Positions 43,868 to 52,375 of a DNA stretch of 64,000 nt are shown here, in pieces. Made by a program: the position numbers and the translations under genes. The notes under the pieces were generated by a model. The model was given only the letters and a program-made list of their open reading frames with translations, did not search any database and had not been told where the DNA came from. The stretch is taken from NCBI RefSeq assembly GCF_005518135.1, contig NZ_SULI01000012.1, positions 1 through 64,000 on the forward strand, written 5' to 3'. Source of the stretch: Shimia litoralis. Lineage in GTDB: Bacteria; Pseudomonadota; Alphaproteobacteria; Rhodobacterales; Rhodobacteraceae. Positions within the stretch are counted from its first letter, which is position 1; the number at the start of each line of letters is the position of its first letter.

Positions 43868-46675
43868 ATGACCTCTCGACAGCCTCAGATCAATACGTCG
43901 CCGTATGTTTCGGACGAAATCCGTAAAACAACATGTTACATGTGTGCCTGTCGGTGCGGCATCAACGTTCACATGAAAGACGGTCATGTTGCGTATATCG
44001 AAGGCAACCGTGACCATCCTGTGAACAAAGGCGTCTTATGCGCCAAAGGATCCGCGGGCATCATGCAGGTCAATGCACCCTCGCGGCTACGTAACCCGAT
44101 GAAACGGGTCGGGCCGCGTGGCTCAGGCGAATACGAAGATATCTCTTGGGACGAAGCGCTGGATATGGCAGTGAGCCTGCTCAAGCCGATCCGCGAGAAC
44201 AACCCTGAAAAACTGGCATTCTTCACAGGCCGCGATCAATCGCAGTCGTTCACTGGTTTCTGGGCTCAGAACTTTGGCACGCCCAACTTTGCAGCTCACG
44301 GTGGGTTTTGTTCCGTCAATATGGCGGCGGGTGGCATCTATACCATGGGCGGCGCATTTTGGGAGTTTGGCCAACCTGATTGGGACCATACCAAGCTGTT
44401 CATGCTGTTTGGCGTGGCCGAAGACCACGACAGCAACCCGATCAAAGCTGGCATCGGCAAGATCAAAGCACGCGGCGCACGTATCATTGGCGTTAACCCG
44501 GTGCGGTCGGGTTATAATGCTGTGGCGGACGATTGGGTCGGTATCACACCCGGCACGGATGGCTTGTTCATACTGTCGCTCGTGCACGAACTGATGAAAG
44601 CGGGTAAGATTGACCTGCACTATCTGACACAATACACCAATGCACCTGTGTTGGTGGACGCAGAAACCGGTCTGTTCCTGCGGGATGACGATGACAAACC
44701 TCTGGTGATTGACCGCGCCACAGGCAAACCAACTCCATTTGACCGAAAAGGTGTTCAGCCCGATCTATCCGCCAGCTATCGCCACGCTGGCCAAACACAC
44801 CGCACAGTCATGGCATTGATGGCCGAAAAATACCTCTCGTCTGAATACGCCCCCGAGGCGGTATCTGAACGGTGCGGTATACCGGCGGATCAAATCCGCC
44901 GGATCGCTGCCGAGTTGGCCCAAGTGGCCTTCGAGGAGGCGATCACCCTACCCATAGAATGGACCGATTTCCGCGGTGAGACACACCACGAGATGATCGG
45001 GCGTCCTGTCGCCTTTCATGCGATGCGAGGTATCTCGGCCCATTCGAACGGATTCCAAACCTGCCGTGCGTTGCATGTGCTCCAGATCATCCTTGGTAGC
45101 GTGGAAACCCCAGGTGGATTTCGCTTTAAGCCCCCCTACCCCAAACCCCCCGAAGCACACCCCAAGCCCCATTGCGGCGCAAAACCAAGTTGTGCCCTAG
45201 ATGGACCACACCTTGGCTTCGTGCATGGCCCCGAAGATCTGATGTTGAAGCCCGACGGCAGCCCTGCACGCATCGACAAGGCGTTCACATGGGAAAACCC
45301 GATGAGCTCGCACGGCCTGATGCATATGGTGATTTCCAACGCCCATGCAGGCGATCCATACAAAATCGATACGCTGTTCATGTATATGGCCAACATGTCG
45401 TGGAACTCTTCCATGAACACGCGTGGTGTCATCGACATGCTAACCGACACAGATGAAAACGGGGACTATGTCATCCCGAATATCATCTATTCTGATGCCT
45501 ATTCATCTGAAATGGTCGCCTACGCGGATCTGATCCTGCCCGACACGACCTATCTGGAACGTCATGATTGTATCAGCCTGCTGGACCGCCCGATTTGCGA
45601 GGCCGACGCCGCCGCAGACGCGATCCGTTGGCCCGTCATTGAACCCGACCGCGAGGTCAGGGGATTTCAGACCGTTCTGGTACAGCTGGCCAATCGCCTT
45701 GGCATGCCCGGCTTCACCAATGACGACGGCAGTGCCAAGTATCAGGATTATGCTGATTACATCGTCAATCACGAACGCAAACCCGGTATTGGCCCACTCG
45801 CGGGGTTCCGTGGCGATGGCTCTGACGTGGGCCGCGGTGCCCCCAACCCCGAACAGCTTGATAAATACATCGAAAACGGCGGATTCTTTGTCGAACATCT
45901 GCCCAAGGCGGCCAGCTACTATAAGCCATGGAACATGGACTATCAAAACTGGGCTGTGGGTATGGGCATCTTTGACGCGCCCACCCCATATCTGTTCCAG
46001 CTTTACAGTGAACCCGTGCGCAAATTCCAACGCGCGGCCGAGGGCCACGGAGAGCGTCAGCCGCCCGAACACCTACGCGCGCGCCTCAAAGAAGTCATGG
46101 ATCCACTGCCTACATGGTATGCCCCGTTTGAGGACAGCCACGTAGACACCGAAGAATTCCCCATCCACGCACTGACCCAACGCCCGATGGCCATGTATCA
46201 CAGTTGGGGGTCGCAAAACGCGTGGCTGCGCCAGCTTCACGGCACCAACCCGCTCTACCTCCCGACAAAGATCTGGGAAAAACATGAATTCACCGAAGGT
46301 GACTGGGCCAAGGTCACGTCCGCGCATGGCTCTATCACCGTGCCTGTTGCACATCAGGCTGCCCTGAATGACAATACCGTCTGGACATGGAACGCCATCG
46401 GCAAACGCAAAGGCACTTGGGCGCTCGACGAAAACGCACCGGAAGCCACCAAGGGTTTTTTGCTGAACCACCTCATTCACGAGCTGCTACCGGCCAAGGG
46501 CGACGGGCTCAGATGGGCCAACTCGGATCCGATCACCGGACAGGCCGCGTGGTTTGATCTGCGCGTCAAAATCGAGAAAACCGCACCGCTGACTGAGACC
46601 CAGTCAGAGTTTCCAAAGATAAAGTCCCCAGTCCCAACAGGGCCAGACAGCCTTGCATGGAAGGTCGGAAAATGA
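43868..46675 (+). CDS. soeA: Sulfite dehydrogenase molybdopterin subunit
   Basis: A 935-residue molybdopterin oxidoreductase. The N-terminal 4Fe-4S motif is Cys23-x2-Cys26-x3-Cys30-x27-Cys58, followed by the bis-MGD domains (FFTGRDQSQSFTGF, GVNPVRSGYN) and a C-terminal MGD-binding domain. No twin-arginine signal is present, so it faces the cytoplasm, as in SoeABC. SoeABC oxidises sulfite to sulfate and feeds electrons to quinone. It starts 124 bp after ackA, behind AAGGA. The call rests on order A-B-C, cytoplasmic location and position behind a sulfite-producing pathway. Confidence 0.88.
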   Translation: MTSRQPQINTSPYVSDEIRKTTCYMCACRCGINVHMKDGHVAYIEGNRDHPVNKGVLCAKGSAGIMQVNAPSRLRNPMKRVGPRGSGEYEDISWDEALDMAVSLLKPIRENNPEKLAFFTGRDQSQSFTGFWAQNFGTPNFAAHGGFCSVNMAAGGIYTMGGAFWEFGQPDWDHTKLFMLFGVAEDHDSNPIKAGIGKIKARGARIIGVNPVRSGYNAVADDWVGITPGTDGLFILSLVHELMKAGKIDLHYLTQYTNAPVLVDAETGLFLRDDDDKPLVIDRATGKPTPFDRKGVQPDLSASYRHAGQTHRTVMALMAEKYLSSEYAPEAVSERCGIPADQIRRIAAELAQVAFEEAITLPIEWTDFRGETHHEMIGRPVAFHAMRGISAHSNGFQTCRALHVLQIILGSVETPGGFRFKPPYPKPPEAHPKPHCGAKPSCALDGPHLGFVHGPEDLMLKPDGSPARIDKAFTWENPMSSHGLMHMVISNAHAGDPYKIDTLFMYMANMSWNSSMNTRGVIDMLTDTDENGDYVIPNIIYSDAYSSEMVAYADLILPDTTYLERHDCISLLDRPICEADAAADAIRWPVIEPDREVRGFQTVLVQLANRLGMPGFTNDDGSAKYQDYADYIVNHERKPGIGPLAGFRGDGSDVGRGAPNPEQLDKYIENGGFFVEHLPKAASYYKPWNMDYQNWAVGMGIFDAPTPYLFQLYSEPVRKFQRAAEGHGERQPPEHLRARLKEVMDPLPTWYAPFEDSHVDTEEFPIHALTQRPMAMYHSWGSQNAWLRQLHGTNPLYLPTKIWEKHEFTEGDWAKVTSAHGSITVPVAHQAALNDNTVWTWNAIGKRKGTWALDENAPEATKGFLLNHLIHELLPAKGDGLRWANSDPITGQAAWFDLRVKIEKTAPLTETQSEFPKIKSPVPTGPDSLAWKVGK

Positions 46676-47445
46676 CCCAACTTCCCGAAACCACCACCCG
46701 CAAACTCGGCCTTGTGATTGATCTGGATACCTGTGTGGGATGCCACGCATGCGTAATCTCTTGCAAAGGTTGGAATACTGAAAACTATGGCGCACCACTG
46801 TCGGACCAACGCCCCTATGGCGAAGAGCCGATGGGCACGTTTCTCAATCGCGTACATACCTATGAGGTCCAGCCAGAAAGCGGCCCCGCCCAAACGGTGC
46901 ATTTTCCAAAATCATGTTTGCACTGTGAAACCGCACCCTGCGTGACCGTGTGCCCAACTGGCGCCAGCTACAAACGTGTCGAAGACGGTATCGTTCTGGT
47001 CAACGAAGACAACTGCATTGGCTGCGGCCTGTGCGCGTGGGCCTGCCCATACGGGGCGCGAGAGATGGATCAGGAAGAGAAGGTGATGAAGAAATGCACG
47101 CTCTGTGTGGACCGCATCTATAATGAAAACCTGCCCGAAATTGACCGCGAGCCTTCTTGTGTGCGGACTTGCCCAGCGGGTGCGCGCCATTTCGGGGATT
47201 TCTCCGATCCGGACTCGCATGTGTCGCGCCTTGTCAAAGACCGTGGTGGTATGGATCTCATGCCAGAACAAGGCACCAATCCCGTAAACAAATACCTTCC
47301 GCCCCGCATCAAAGACACATGGGGCCAAGAAAATCCTCTCGCGCCCTATCTGGATACAGTCCACGATACGCCGACCGGGTTCTTGGGCTGGATAGACTCT
47401 CAACTTTCACGGCTCCCCAGCGGTTCAAAAGAAGGCTCCGAGTAA
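46672..47445 (+). CDS. soeB: Sulfite dehydrogenase iron-sulfur subunit
   Basis: A 257-residue ferredoxin-like protein with several cysteine clusters: CVGCHACVISCKGWN, CLHCETAPCVTVCPTGA, CIGCGLCAWACPYGA and a further CTLC...C region. This matches the four-cluster electron-transfer subunit of DMSO-reductase-type enzymes. The ATG overlaps the soeA stop (ATGA). It wires the SoeA active site to SoeC. Confidence 0.92.
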   Translation: MTQLPETTTRKLGLVIDLDTCVGCHACVISCKGWNTENYGAPLSDQRPYGEEPMGTFLNRVHTYEVQPESGPAQTVHFPKSCLHCETAPCVTVCPTGASYKRVEDGIVLVNEDNCIGCGLCAWACPYGAREMDQEEKVMKKCTLCVDRIYNENLPEIDREPSCVRTCPAGARHFGDFSDPDSHVSRLVKDRGGMDLMPEQGTNPVNKYLPPRIKDTWGQENPLAPYLDTVHDTPTGFLGWIDSQLSRLPSGSKEGSE

Positions 47446-48317
47446 TGCACCCAGCACCCTCAATTATCGCATTCACAACTCTCTCGGGGCTTGGGTTCGG
47501 GCTGTTGGCTTGGCTGGGCATAGACAGCACCCCGCCAACCGGAATGGTCGGATTTGTATTCTTTGCGCTGGCATTCCTTTTGGCGGCGGGGGGCCTGATG
47601 GCCTCGACCCTGCATCTCGGACACCCCGAACGCGCTTGGCGGGCGTTTTCCCAATGGAAGACCAGTTGGCTTAGCCGCGAAGGCGTCTGTGCTGTGCTGG
47701 CAATGGGCACTATGGCGCTGTATGCGGCCGCGCTTGTATTTACGGGAACCCATATTGTTTGGCTGGGCCTACTGGGTGCTGCGTTATCCTTGGCGACCGT
47801 TTTCACAACTTCGATGATTTATACCCAGCTGAAGACCGTCCCAAGATGGAACTCACGCCTGACACCGTTGCTATTTCTTGTTCTCGCGATAAGTGGTGGC
47901 GCACTATTGTCCGGACGCGTCAGCATGGCATCGGGCTTGCTGTTTGCCGCTGGTATCATTCAAATTGTGTGGTGGCGCAAAACCGACTCCGCCTTTTCTG
48001 AGCGCAACCACACCCTTGGCACTGCAACAGGGCTTGGTGATCGAGGCGACGTACGTTCAATGGCACACCCGCACAGCTCTCCAAATTACCTGATGAAAGA
48101 AATGGTATATGTCGTCGGCCGCAAGCATGCCCAGAACCTACGTGTGATCTCTTTGGTTTTGATGTCGGTTCTGCCCGTCATATTCTTGGCGATGCCCTAT
48201 CCACATGTCTTTGGCTTTCTCGCAGTTCTAAGCCACCTCATCGGTGTTGCAGTGTCGCGTTGGCTATTTTTCGCACAAGCAGAGCATGTCGTGGGGCTGT
48301 ACTACGGCATGCGTTAG
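47445..48317 (+). CDS. soeC: Sulfite dehydrogenase membrane anchor (DmsC-type)
   Basis: A 290-residue membrane protein with eight predicted helices in the DmsC/NrfD style (STLHLGHPERAWRAF, EHVVGLYYGMR). It should transfer electrons from SoeB to the quinone pool. The start ATG shares one base with the soeB stop (TAATG); a much longer frame back to 47157 only overlaps soeB in another phase. Last gene of the taurine-to-sulfate series; the next gene converges. Confidence 0.9.
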   Translation: MHPAPSIIAFTTLSGLGFGLLAWLGIDSTPPTGMVGFVFFALAFLLAAGGLMASTLHLGHPERAWRAFSQWKTSWLSREGVCAVLAMGTMALYAAALVFTGTHIVWLGLLGAALSLATVFTTSMIYTQLKTVPRWNSRLTPLLFLVLAISGGALLSGRVSMASGLLFAAGIIQIVWWRKTDSAFSERNHTLGTATGLGDRGDVRSMAHPHSSPNYLMKEMVYVVGRKHAQNLRVISLVLMSVLPVIFLAMPYPHVFGFLAVLSHLIGVAVSRWLFFAQAEHVVGLYYGMR

Positions 48318-48318
48318 G

Positions 48319-49041
48319 TCAGAACTGAAAGCCCAGCGCGACAAAGGGCCCATAAATCTTGATATCAGCCACTGCGGCTTGGCCCTCAAAATCAACCTTG
48401 AGATACCTATAGCCAAGTCGCAACTTGGTCGCGTCGCCAAGCCGCCACGCAACCGACCCTGATACATCCGCTTGGAATTGGGACCCGACACCAAAGCCCC
48501 CGATATTTACATCGCCATCCACGCTGAGGGTCTCTGTGATAGCATGGCGTCCGCGCAAACCTATGACGGGGTCAATCCAAACCTGGCGGGATTGTGCGCC
48601 ACCAGCAAGTTGGTTGCGCGCTGTAAGCGTCAGGTTCCAGTACCGCGCGCCACCATATACATCCAAACGGCTTTTGGAATGCTGTGTGACCGTGCGTGCA
48701 TACGCCAACATCGCCATATAGCCATCTAGTCCGACGTCGGTTTGAAGCACCGGCACCGACGGGGCATAGGTATTTCCAAGCTTAAGATAGTTGAACTCGC
48801 CAAATACCGCGAAATCGTCGTTGCGCGCCTCTCCCTGAAGCAGGAATGCGCCTTCCAGTACATCCCAGAATGACGTTTCCCCTTCGGTCGGGGGCAGCGC
48901 CCCAAGTGTCAGCCCCGCCGAAAACGACGGCATCCAAAGATAGGGCGTCACTTCATAGTCCCAAGGTTGCGCACCGCCAGTGCTGGCGGTCAAAACAAGC
49001 ATGACCGCAGCAGTACGCAAAAGCTTATGAGTTGTGGCCAT
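48319..49041 (-). CDS. Outer-membrane beta-barrel protein
   Basis: A 240-residue protein. The signal peptide ends near GGAQ before PWDYEVTPYLWMPSFSAGL. Alternating aromatic strands end in a C-terminal phenylalanine (FVALGFQF), the hallmark of Omp85-inserted barrels. The RYLKVDFEG and YGGARYWNL pattern is that of eight-to-ten-strand OmpW/opacity-like barrels. Function unknown. It is the last member of the minus-strand operon starting at 56598 (28-bp gap after the DUF1523 gene). Confidence 0.72.
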   Translation of the reverse strand: MATTHKLLRTAAVMLVLTASTGGAQPWDYEVTPYLWMPSFSAGLTLGALPPTEGETSFWDVLEGAFLLQGEARNDDFAVFGEFNYLKLGNTYAPSVPVLQTDVGLDGYMAMLAYARTVTQHSKSRLDVYGGARYWNLTLTARNQLAGGAQSRQVWIDPVIGLRGRHAITETLSVDGDVNIGGFGVGSQFQADVSGSVAWRLGDATKLRLGYRYLKVDFEGQAAVADIKIYGPFVALGFQF

Positions 49042-49068
49042 CCAACAGCGCCCCTGCAAAGTGTGTCG

Positions 49069-49728
49069 CTATTTTTTGGCCGGATCACGCCAGCTGTCGA
49101 TCCACCGCGAAAACCGCCCACGCTTTTCGGCAATACTGTCACCCGCCGCTTCGAAGCTATCGCCAACCTCTTCGAGCATGGGGTCTATTCTTGCTTTGCG
49201 AAACCGCCGCCAACGCACATAGATCGCCCAGACCAATGCAAAAAACACCGTCAGGATGGTGATATTCAACCATGGGATCAATCGCACATCTGGGCCTTCA
49301 ACTGACTTGATGGACACCGCATTTGGATAGATAGACCACGGAATAAACCGCCAGCCATAATATCGGATCGCCACCCAATTCGGGTTGTCAGCCGTCGATG
49401 TCAGGTTGCGCATCTCTGCCTGCAAGTTTGAGCTGTCCAGCTTGAAATATGGCGGCCATCCCCAGCCCGTGTCTTCGTTGCGGTATACCTTGACGCGGCC
49501 GTTTGCCTGAACGGTATCAATGAAACGCACGTCCCGCTTTACCACGCCATCAGAGATATTGGCGCCCGTATCCGGTGCTGCCCAAAAGAGAGAGTTCTCG
49601 CCGAACTGCTCCATCTTGATTTCGACACCCGTGACATACACGATATCGCGTTTGGGCAACGTATAGTGGAATATCGCAGCAATCAGCAGCCAAAACGTGC
49701 CCCAGAACGCCCATTTTACATAGACCAT
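49069..49728 (-). CDS. DUF1523-family membrane protein
   Basis: A 219-residue protein with an N-terminal helix (about 5-22, followed by HYTLPKRDIVYVTGVEIK) and a second helix near 150-170, enclosing a probable periplasmic domain. The basic, polar tail is cytoplasmic. The N-terminal pattern is that of DUF1523, known mainly from Rhodobacteraceae. Function unknown. It lies ten bases after the small membrane-protein gene. Confidence 0.75.
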   Translation of the reverse strand: MVYVKWAFWGTFWLLIAAIFHYTLPKRDIVYVTGVEIKMEQFGENSLFWAAPDTGANISDGVVKRDVRFIDTVQANGRVKVYRNEDTGWGWPPYFKLDSSNLQAEMRNLTSTADNPNWVAIRYYGWRFIPWSIYPNAVSIKSVEGPDVRLIPWLNITILTVFFALVWAIYVRWRRFRKARIDPMLEEVGDSFEAAGDSIAEKRGRFSRWIDSWRDPAKK

Positions 49729-49738
49729 ATCGGTCCCC

Positions 49739-50005
49739 TCACATGAAATTTACAACATAGATGATCGCGCTCACTGCCAGCACAGGCAGGATATAGACGC
49801 CAAGAATAAGCTTGCGCCGCAACGAGTCGTCATAGTCCTTAAGACCCTCTTCGACCCACGCCTCGCCGTCGCCCACCATATCGTTTTCGGCCCACTCGGC
49901 CTCAAGCTTGTCGCGCCGCACACCGCGGGAATACAAGGACACACAGACGTAAATGATCGTCAAAATGATAAAGCCAACAATCGCCAACCGTGCCAATGCA
50001 AACAT
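49739..50005 (-). CDS. Small two-helix membrane protein
   Basis: An 88-residue protein with helices at about 6-25 and 66-87 and an acidic cytoplasmic or periplasmic loop between them (WAENDMVGDGEAWVEEGLKDYDD). I do not recognise the family. It is tightly packed between the DUF6638-type gene (four-base gap) and the DUF1523 gene, so it is very likely translated. Confidence 0.65.
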   Translation of the reverse strand: MFALARLAIVGFIILTIIYVCVSLYSRGVRRDKLEAEWAENDMVGDGEAWVEEGLKDYDDSLRRKLILGVYILPVLAVSAIIYVVNFM

Positions 50006-50009
50006 CTTT

Positions 50010-51344
50010 CTATCCCCTCACTGCGCCCCACGGACCAACCTGAGCAATCAAATCATCCTGTCGGACGTCTTGCATAGGTGCATCATGCCCGAAAAGCGCC
50101 GCGCGTGCACCGACCTTATCTGCCTGATACTCTCGTTCCAGAAAATCCGCCACATAGGATTTCTTGGTGTCACTCCACCCCGCATAGGCCGCATAGAACG
50201 CTTCTTTGTGGCAAATGAACAGTTGGCGCACATCTTTGGGGGCCAATTCAGCCAGCAACATGTTGACCAAATCCCGATCTGCCGTGTCCGCCGCCCGCAA
50301 CGTATAAAAATACGCGGGATGATCGGACGTGATGCGCGGCCAAGGTCCGTCGTTTTCGGCCCAGTTCACCAATTTCTGCAGGCCGTGGAATTCTTCGGGC
50401 AACTGATCTGCATGCGCGCGGGCCAGTCCACGAATATCGCGTCGTGTGGCCCCGGTCAGGTCCACACCTGCGTCTTGGGCGGCGTCCACCACGATGAAAT
50501 CCATCTTTTGGCGCAGGATGGCGCTAGCGTCGATGCCCCGTGACATCACAATGGATTCAACCAAGCCATTATATTCAAAGAACTTGGCGATCCGGTTGCG
50601 GTCATTGAAATCAAACAAGTATTTGATCGGCAGATCGCCCAGCGTTGCCTTGTCAGCCCGTGAAATCGCCGCCGGATGTTCCACGCCCCGAAACACATAA
50701 AGCCCACCAAAATGCGCGGTCCAGAAATTGTCTTGCGCAAATTCCATATGCCGCAAGCGTACAGGGTTGCGCGTGACATCGCCGGTACGTTTGGCCAGCG
50801 TGATCATATCGGCAATCAGCACATCATCAAACCACGCATCATCGTCCTGTTTGAACCGATCCACCATCTGGCCAAGCTTGTCGGCATCGCGAATGGTGCC
50901 TTCGGTTGTATCGGCCTCGACCACCACCTTGCGGATATCAAACAGGCGCGCGGGTTGGGTCACGCTATAGACCGAATTGACCAGCTCGCCCGCCACCGCA
51001 TCACGCGCGGTCAGGGCAAACAACTGGGGTTCGTTTTCGGTGATAAACGCCTTGAGAATATCGCGGCTGGTTGAAAATTTCGCCCCCAGCAACGGCGCGG
51101 TTTTCTGTTCCGTGGTCAACAAGATAAACTGTCGGTTACAGCCCCCTTGGTTCAGATACAGATGATCATTCAGCGCCTCACCCACCTCTGGGGAATACCC
51201 CGAAATATCAATGTGAAAATCGGTCAGATCAGTGGTCTTGCCCGTCAGGTGCTTCAGCGCACGATTGTACCTCTCGACCAGAACAGACGAGGACACTTCG
51301 ATCAGATTGCCAAACATCAGGCCGCGTTGGATGAGACGTTTCAT
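50010..51344 (-). CDS. Unknown protein, probably DUF6638 family
   Basis: A 444-residue soluble protein with no signal peptide or membrane segment. It begins KRLIQRGLMFGNLIEVSSS and has the block FHIDISGYSPEVGEALNDHLYLN; I believe this is DUF6638, a family named from Rhodobacteraceae, but cannot confirm it. No catalytic motif is evident. It is coupled to the upstream GHKL gene through an ATGA overlap. Confidence 0.65.
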   Translation of the reverse strand: MKRLIQRGLMFGNLIEVSSSVLVERYNRALKHLTGKTTDLTDFHIDISGYSPEVGEALNDHLYLNQGGCNRQFILLTTEQKTAPLLGAKFSTSRDILKAFITENEPQLFALTARDAVAGELVNSVYSVTQPARLFDIRKVVVEADTTEGTIRDADKLGQMVDRFKQDDDAWFDDVLIADMITLAKRTGDVTRNPVRLRHMEFAQDNFWTAHFGGLYVFRGVEHPAAISRADKATLGDLPIKYLFDFNDRNRIAKFFEYNGLVESIVMSRGIDASAILRQKMDFIVVDAAQDAGVDLTGATRRDIRGLARAHADQLPEEFHGLQKLVNWAENDGPWPRITSDHPAYFYTLRAADTADRDLVNMLLAELAPKDVRQLFICHKEAFYAAYAGWSDTKKSYVADFLEREYQADKVGARAALFGHDAPMQDVRQDDLIAQVGPWGAVRG

Positions 51345-52375
51345 CTCCGCCCCCTGTTTGACGGAGCATAGTCTCTGCGCAGCAATAGGGACATTGCAGA
51401 GGGAGGGCGATTGCCGGAGCCTTTGATCTTCGCCGCGATTTCCTTACCCTCTTCTCTAAACTCCGCTAGCCGGTCTTGAACACTTCCAATTTGGCCGACA
51501 TTCAAGTTTACCCGCAATATTGTTCCAGGAAACGAAGTCACGAAATTCGCTTTGGTCTTCGGTGTCATACAGATAGCGCTGCTACCACTGCAAATTACGA
51601 AGTTGCCACCGTTACGTGCCAGACGATTGGTCATGTAGAGACCGTAACCAGAATTAAACCAGTTTGATGATCGCCTCGGTTCATGAGTCCGCCCGGAAAC
51701 ACTTGGAAGAAGAGAACATTCGAGAGCCTTTTTGTCAGAGTCAAAACGAAAATTCGGGTTCCGACTTAACCCTCTGCGTACTCCGACCCCAAAGTCACAT
51801 GCAGCAAATTCAACCTTGTTGCTCGTTGGCCAATACTGAGCACAGTAATAAACTCTGTTGGTCTCACCATGTTCAAAACTGTTTCGCAAAACTTCGCGGA
51901 GAGCATAACCAAGAACATCGTACAGGTCGCGATTCTCGTATTGGTCATGCGCGAGAACCAGCGCGATTCTATCAACGGACCGTTGCAGCAAATCTTGCAT
52001 CTCTTCAAACTGATCTGTTGGTTTTTCGACAAGGTCTTCGCTGCGTAGTCGTGTAATTGGTAGATAGCGAGAGTTTCCCGGCGCTTGCCCTATCGCATTG
52101 CCATGAACAAAACCGCACATGTCATAAAACCCCATGTGCGAAAGGTAGGGAAGACTATCCCAGTTGTCAAAAATGACATGCAAGTTTTTACACTTTTCTT
52201 TCAGATATCTAATTTTTGCGCCTAAAAGCAACATTGCAAATGGGCCGCAAAACACCTTGTTTGGCATGTCGATAATCAGGCGATCATGTTGGCTATAGTA
52301 GTCAAGCTCCTTGGCGAAACTCATTAGTGTCGAAACGTCAGTTCTTTCCGGAAATGCTATTCGAGCATTAGGCAT
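51341..52375 (-). CDS. STAS-like plus GHKL ATPase protein
   Basis: A 344-residue protein. The N-terminal part (about 30-80, RLIIDMPNKVFCGPFAMLLL) looks like a STAS-type fold. The C-terminal GHKL ATPase has an N-box ALREVLRNSFEHG (158-170), a G1 box DFGVG (194-198) and a G2 box NSGYGLYM (241-248). There is no histidine-kinase phospho-acceptor domain. Related pairs act as anti-sigma kinases and antagonists; a fusion suggests a switch. GC content is near 48 percent by my count of several lines, against about 60 percent or more in flanking genes, so it may be a late insertion. The ATG overlaps the AAA stop (TGATG). Confidence 0.72.
   Translation of the reverse strand: MPNARIAFPERTDVSTLMSFAKELDYYSQHDRLIIDMPNKVFCGPFAMLLLGAKIRYLKEKCKNLHVIFDNWDSLPYLSHMGFYDMCGFVHGNAIGQAPGNSRYLPITRLRSEDLVEKPTDQFEEMQDLLQRSVDRIALVLAHDQYENRDLYDVLGYALREVLRNSFEHGETNRVYYCAQYWPTSNKVEFAACDFGVGVRRGLSRNPNFRFDSDKKALECSLLPSVSGRTHEPRRSSNWFNSGYGLYMTNRLARNGGNFVICSGSSAICMTPKTKANFVTSFPGTILRVNLNVGQIGSVQDRLAEFREEGKEIAAKIKGSGNRPPSAMSLLLRRDYAPSNRGRR

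Noticed and set aside
47157-47444. A longer start for SoeC inside soeB
   Set aside because: That segment is soeB in another phase; the TAATG junction and the first membrane helix mark the true start.
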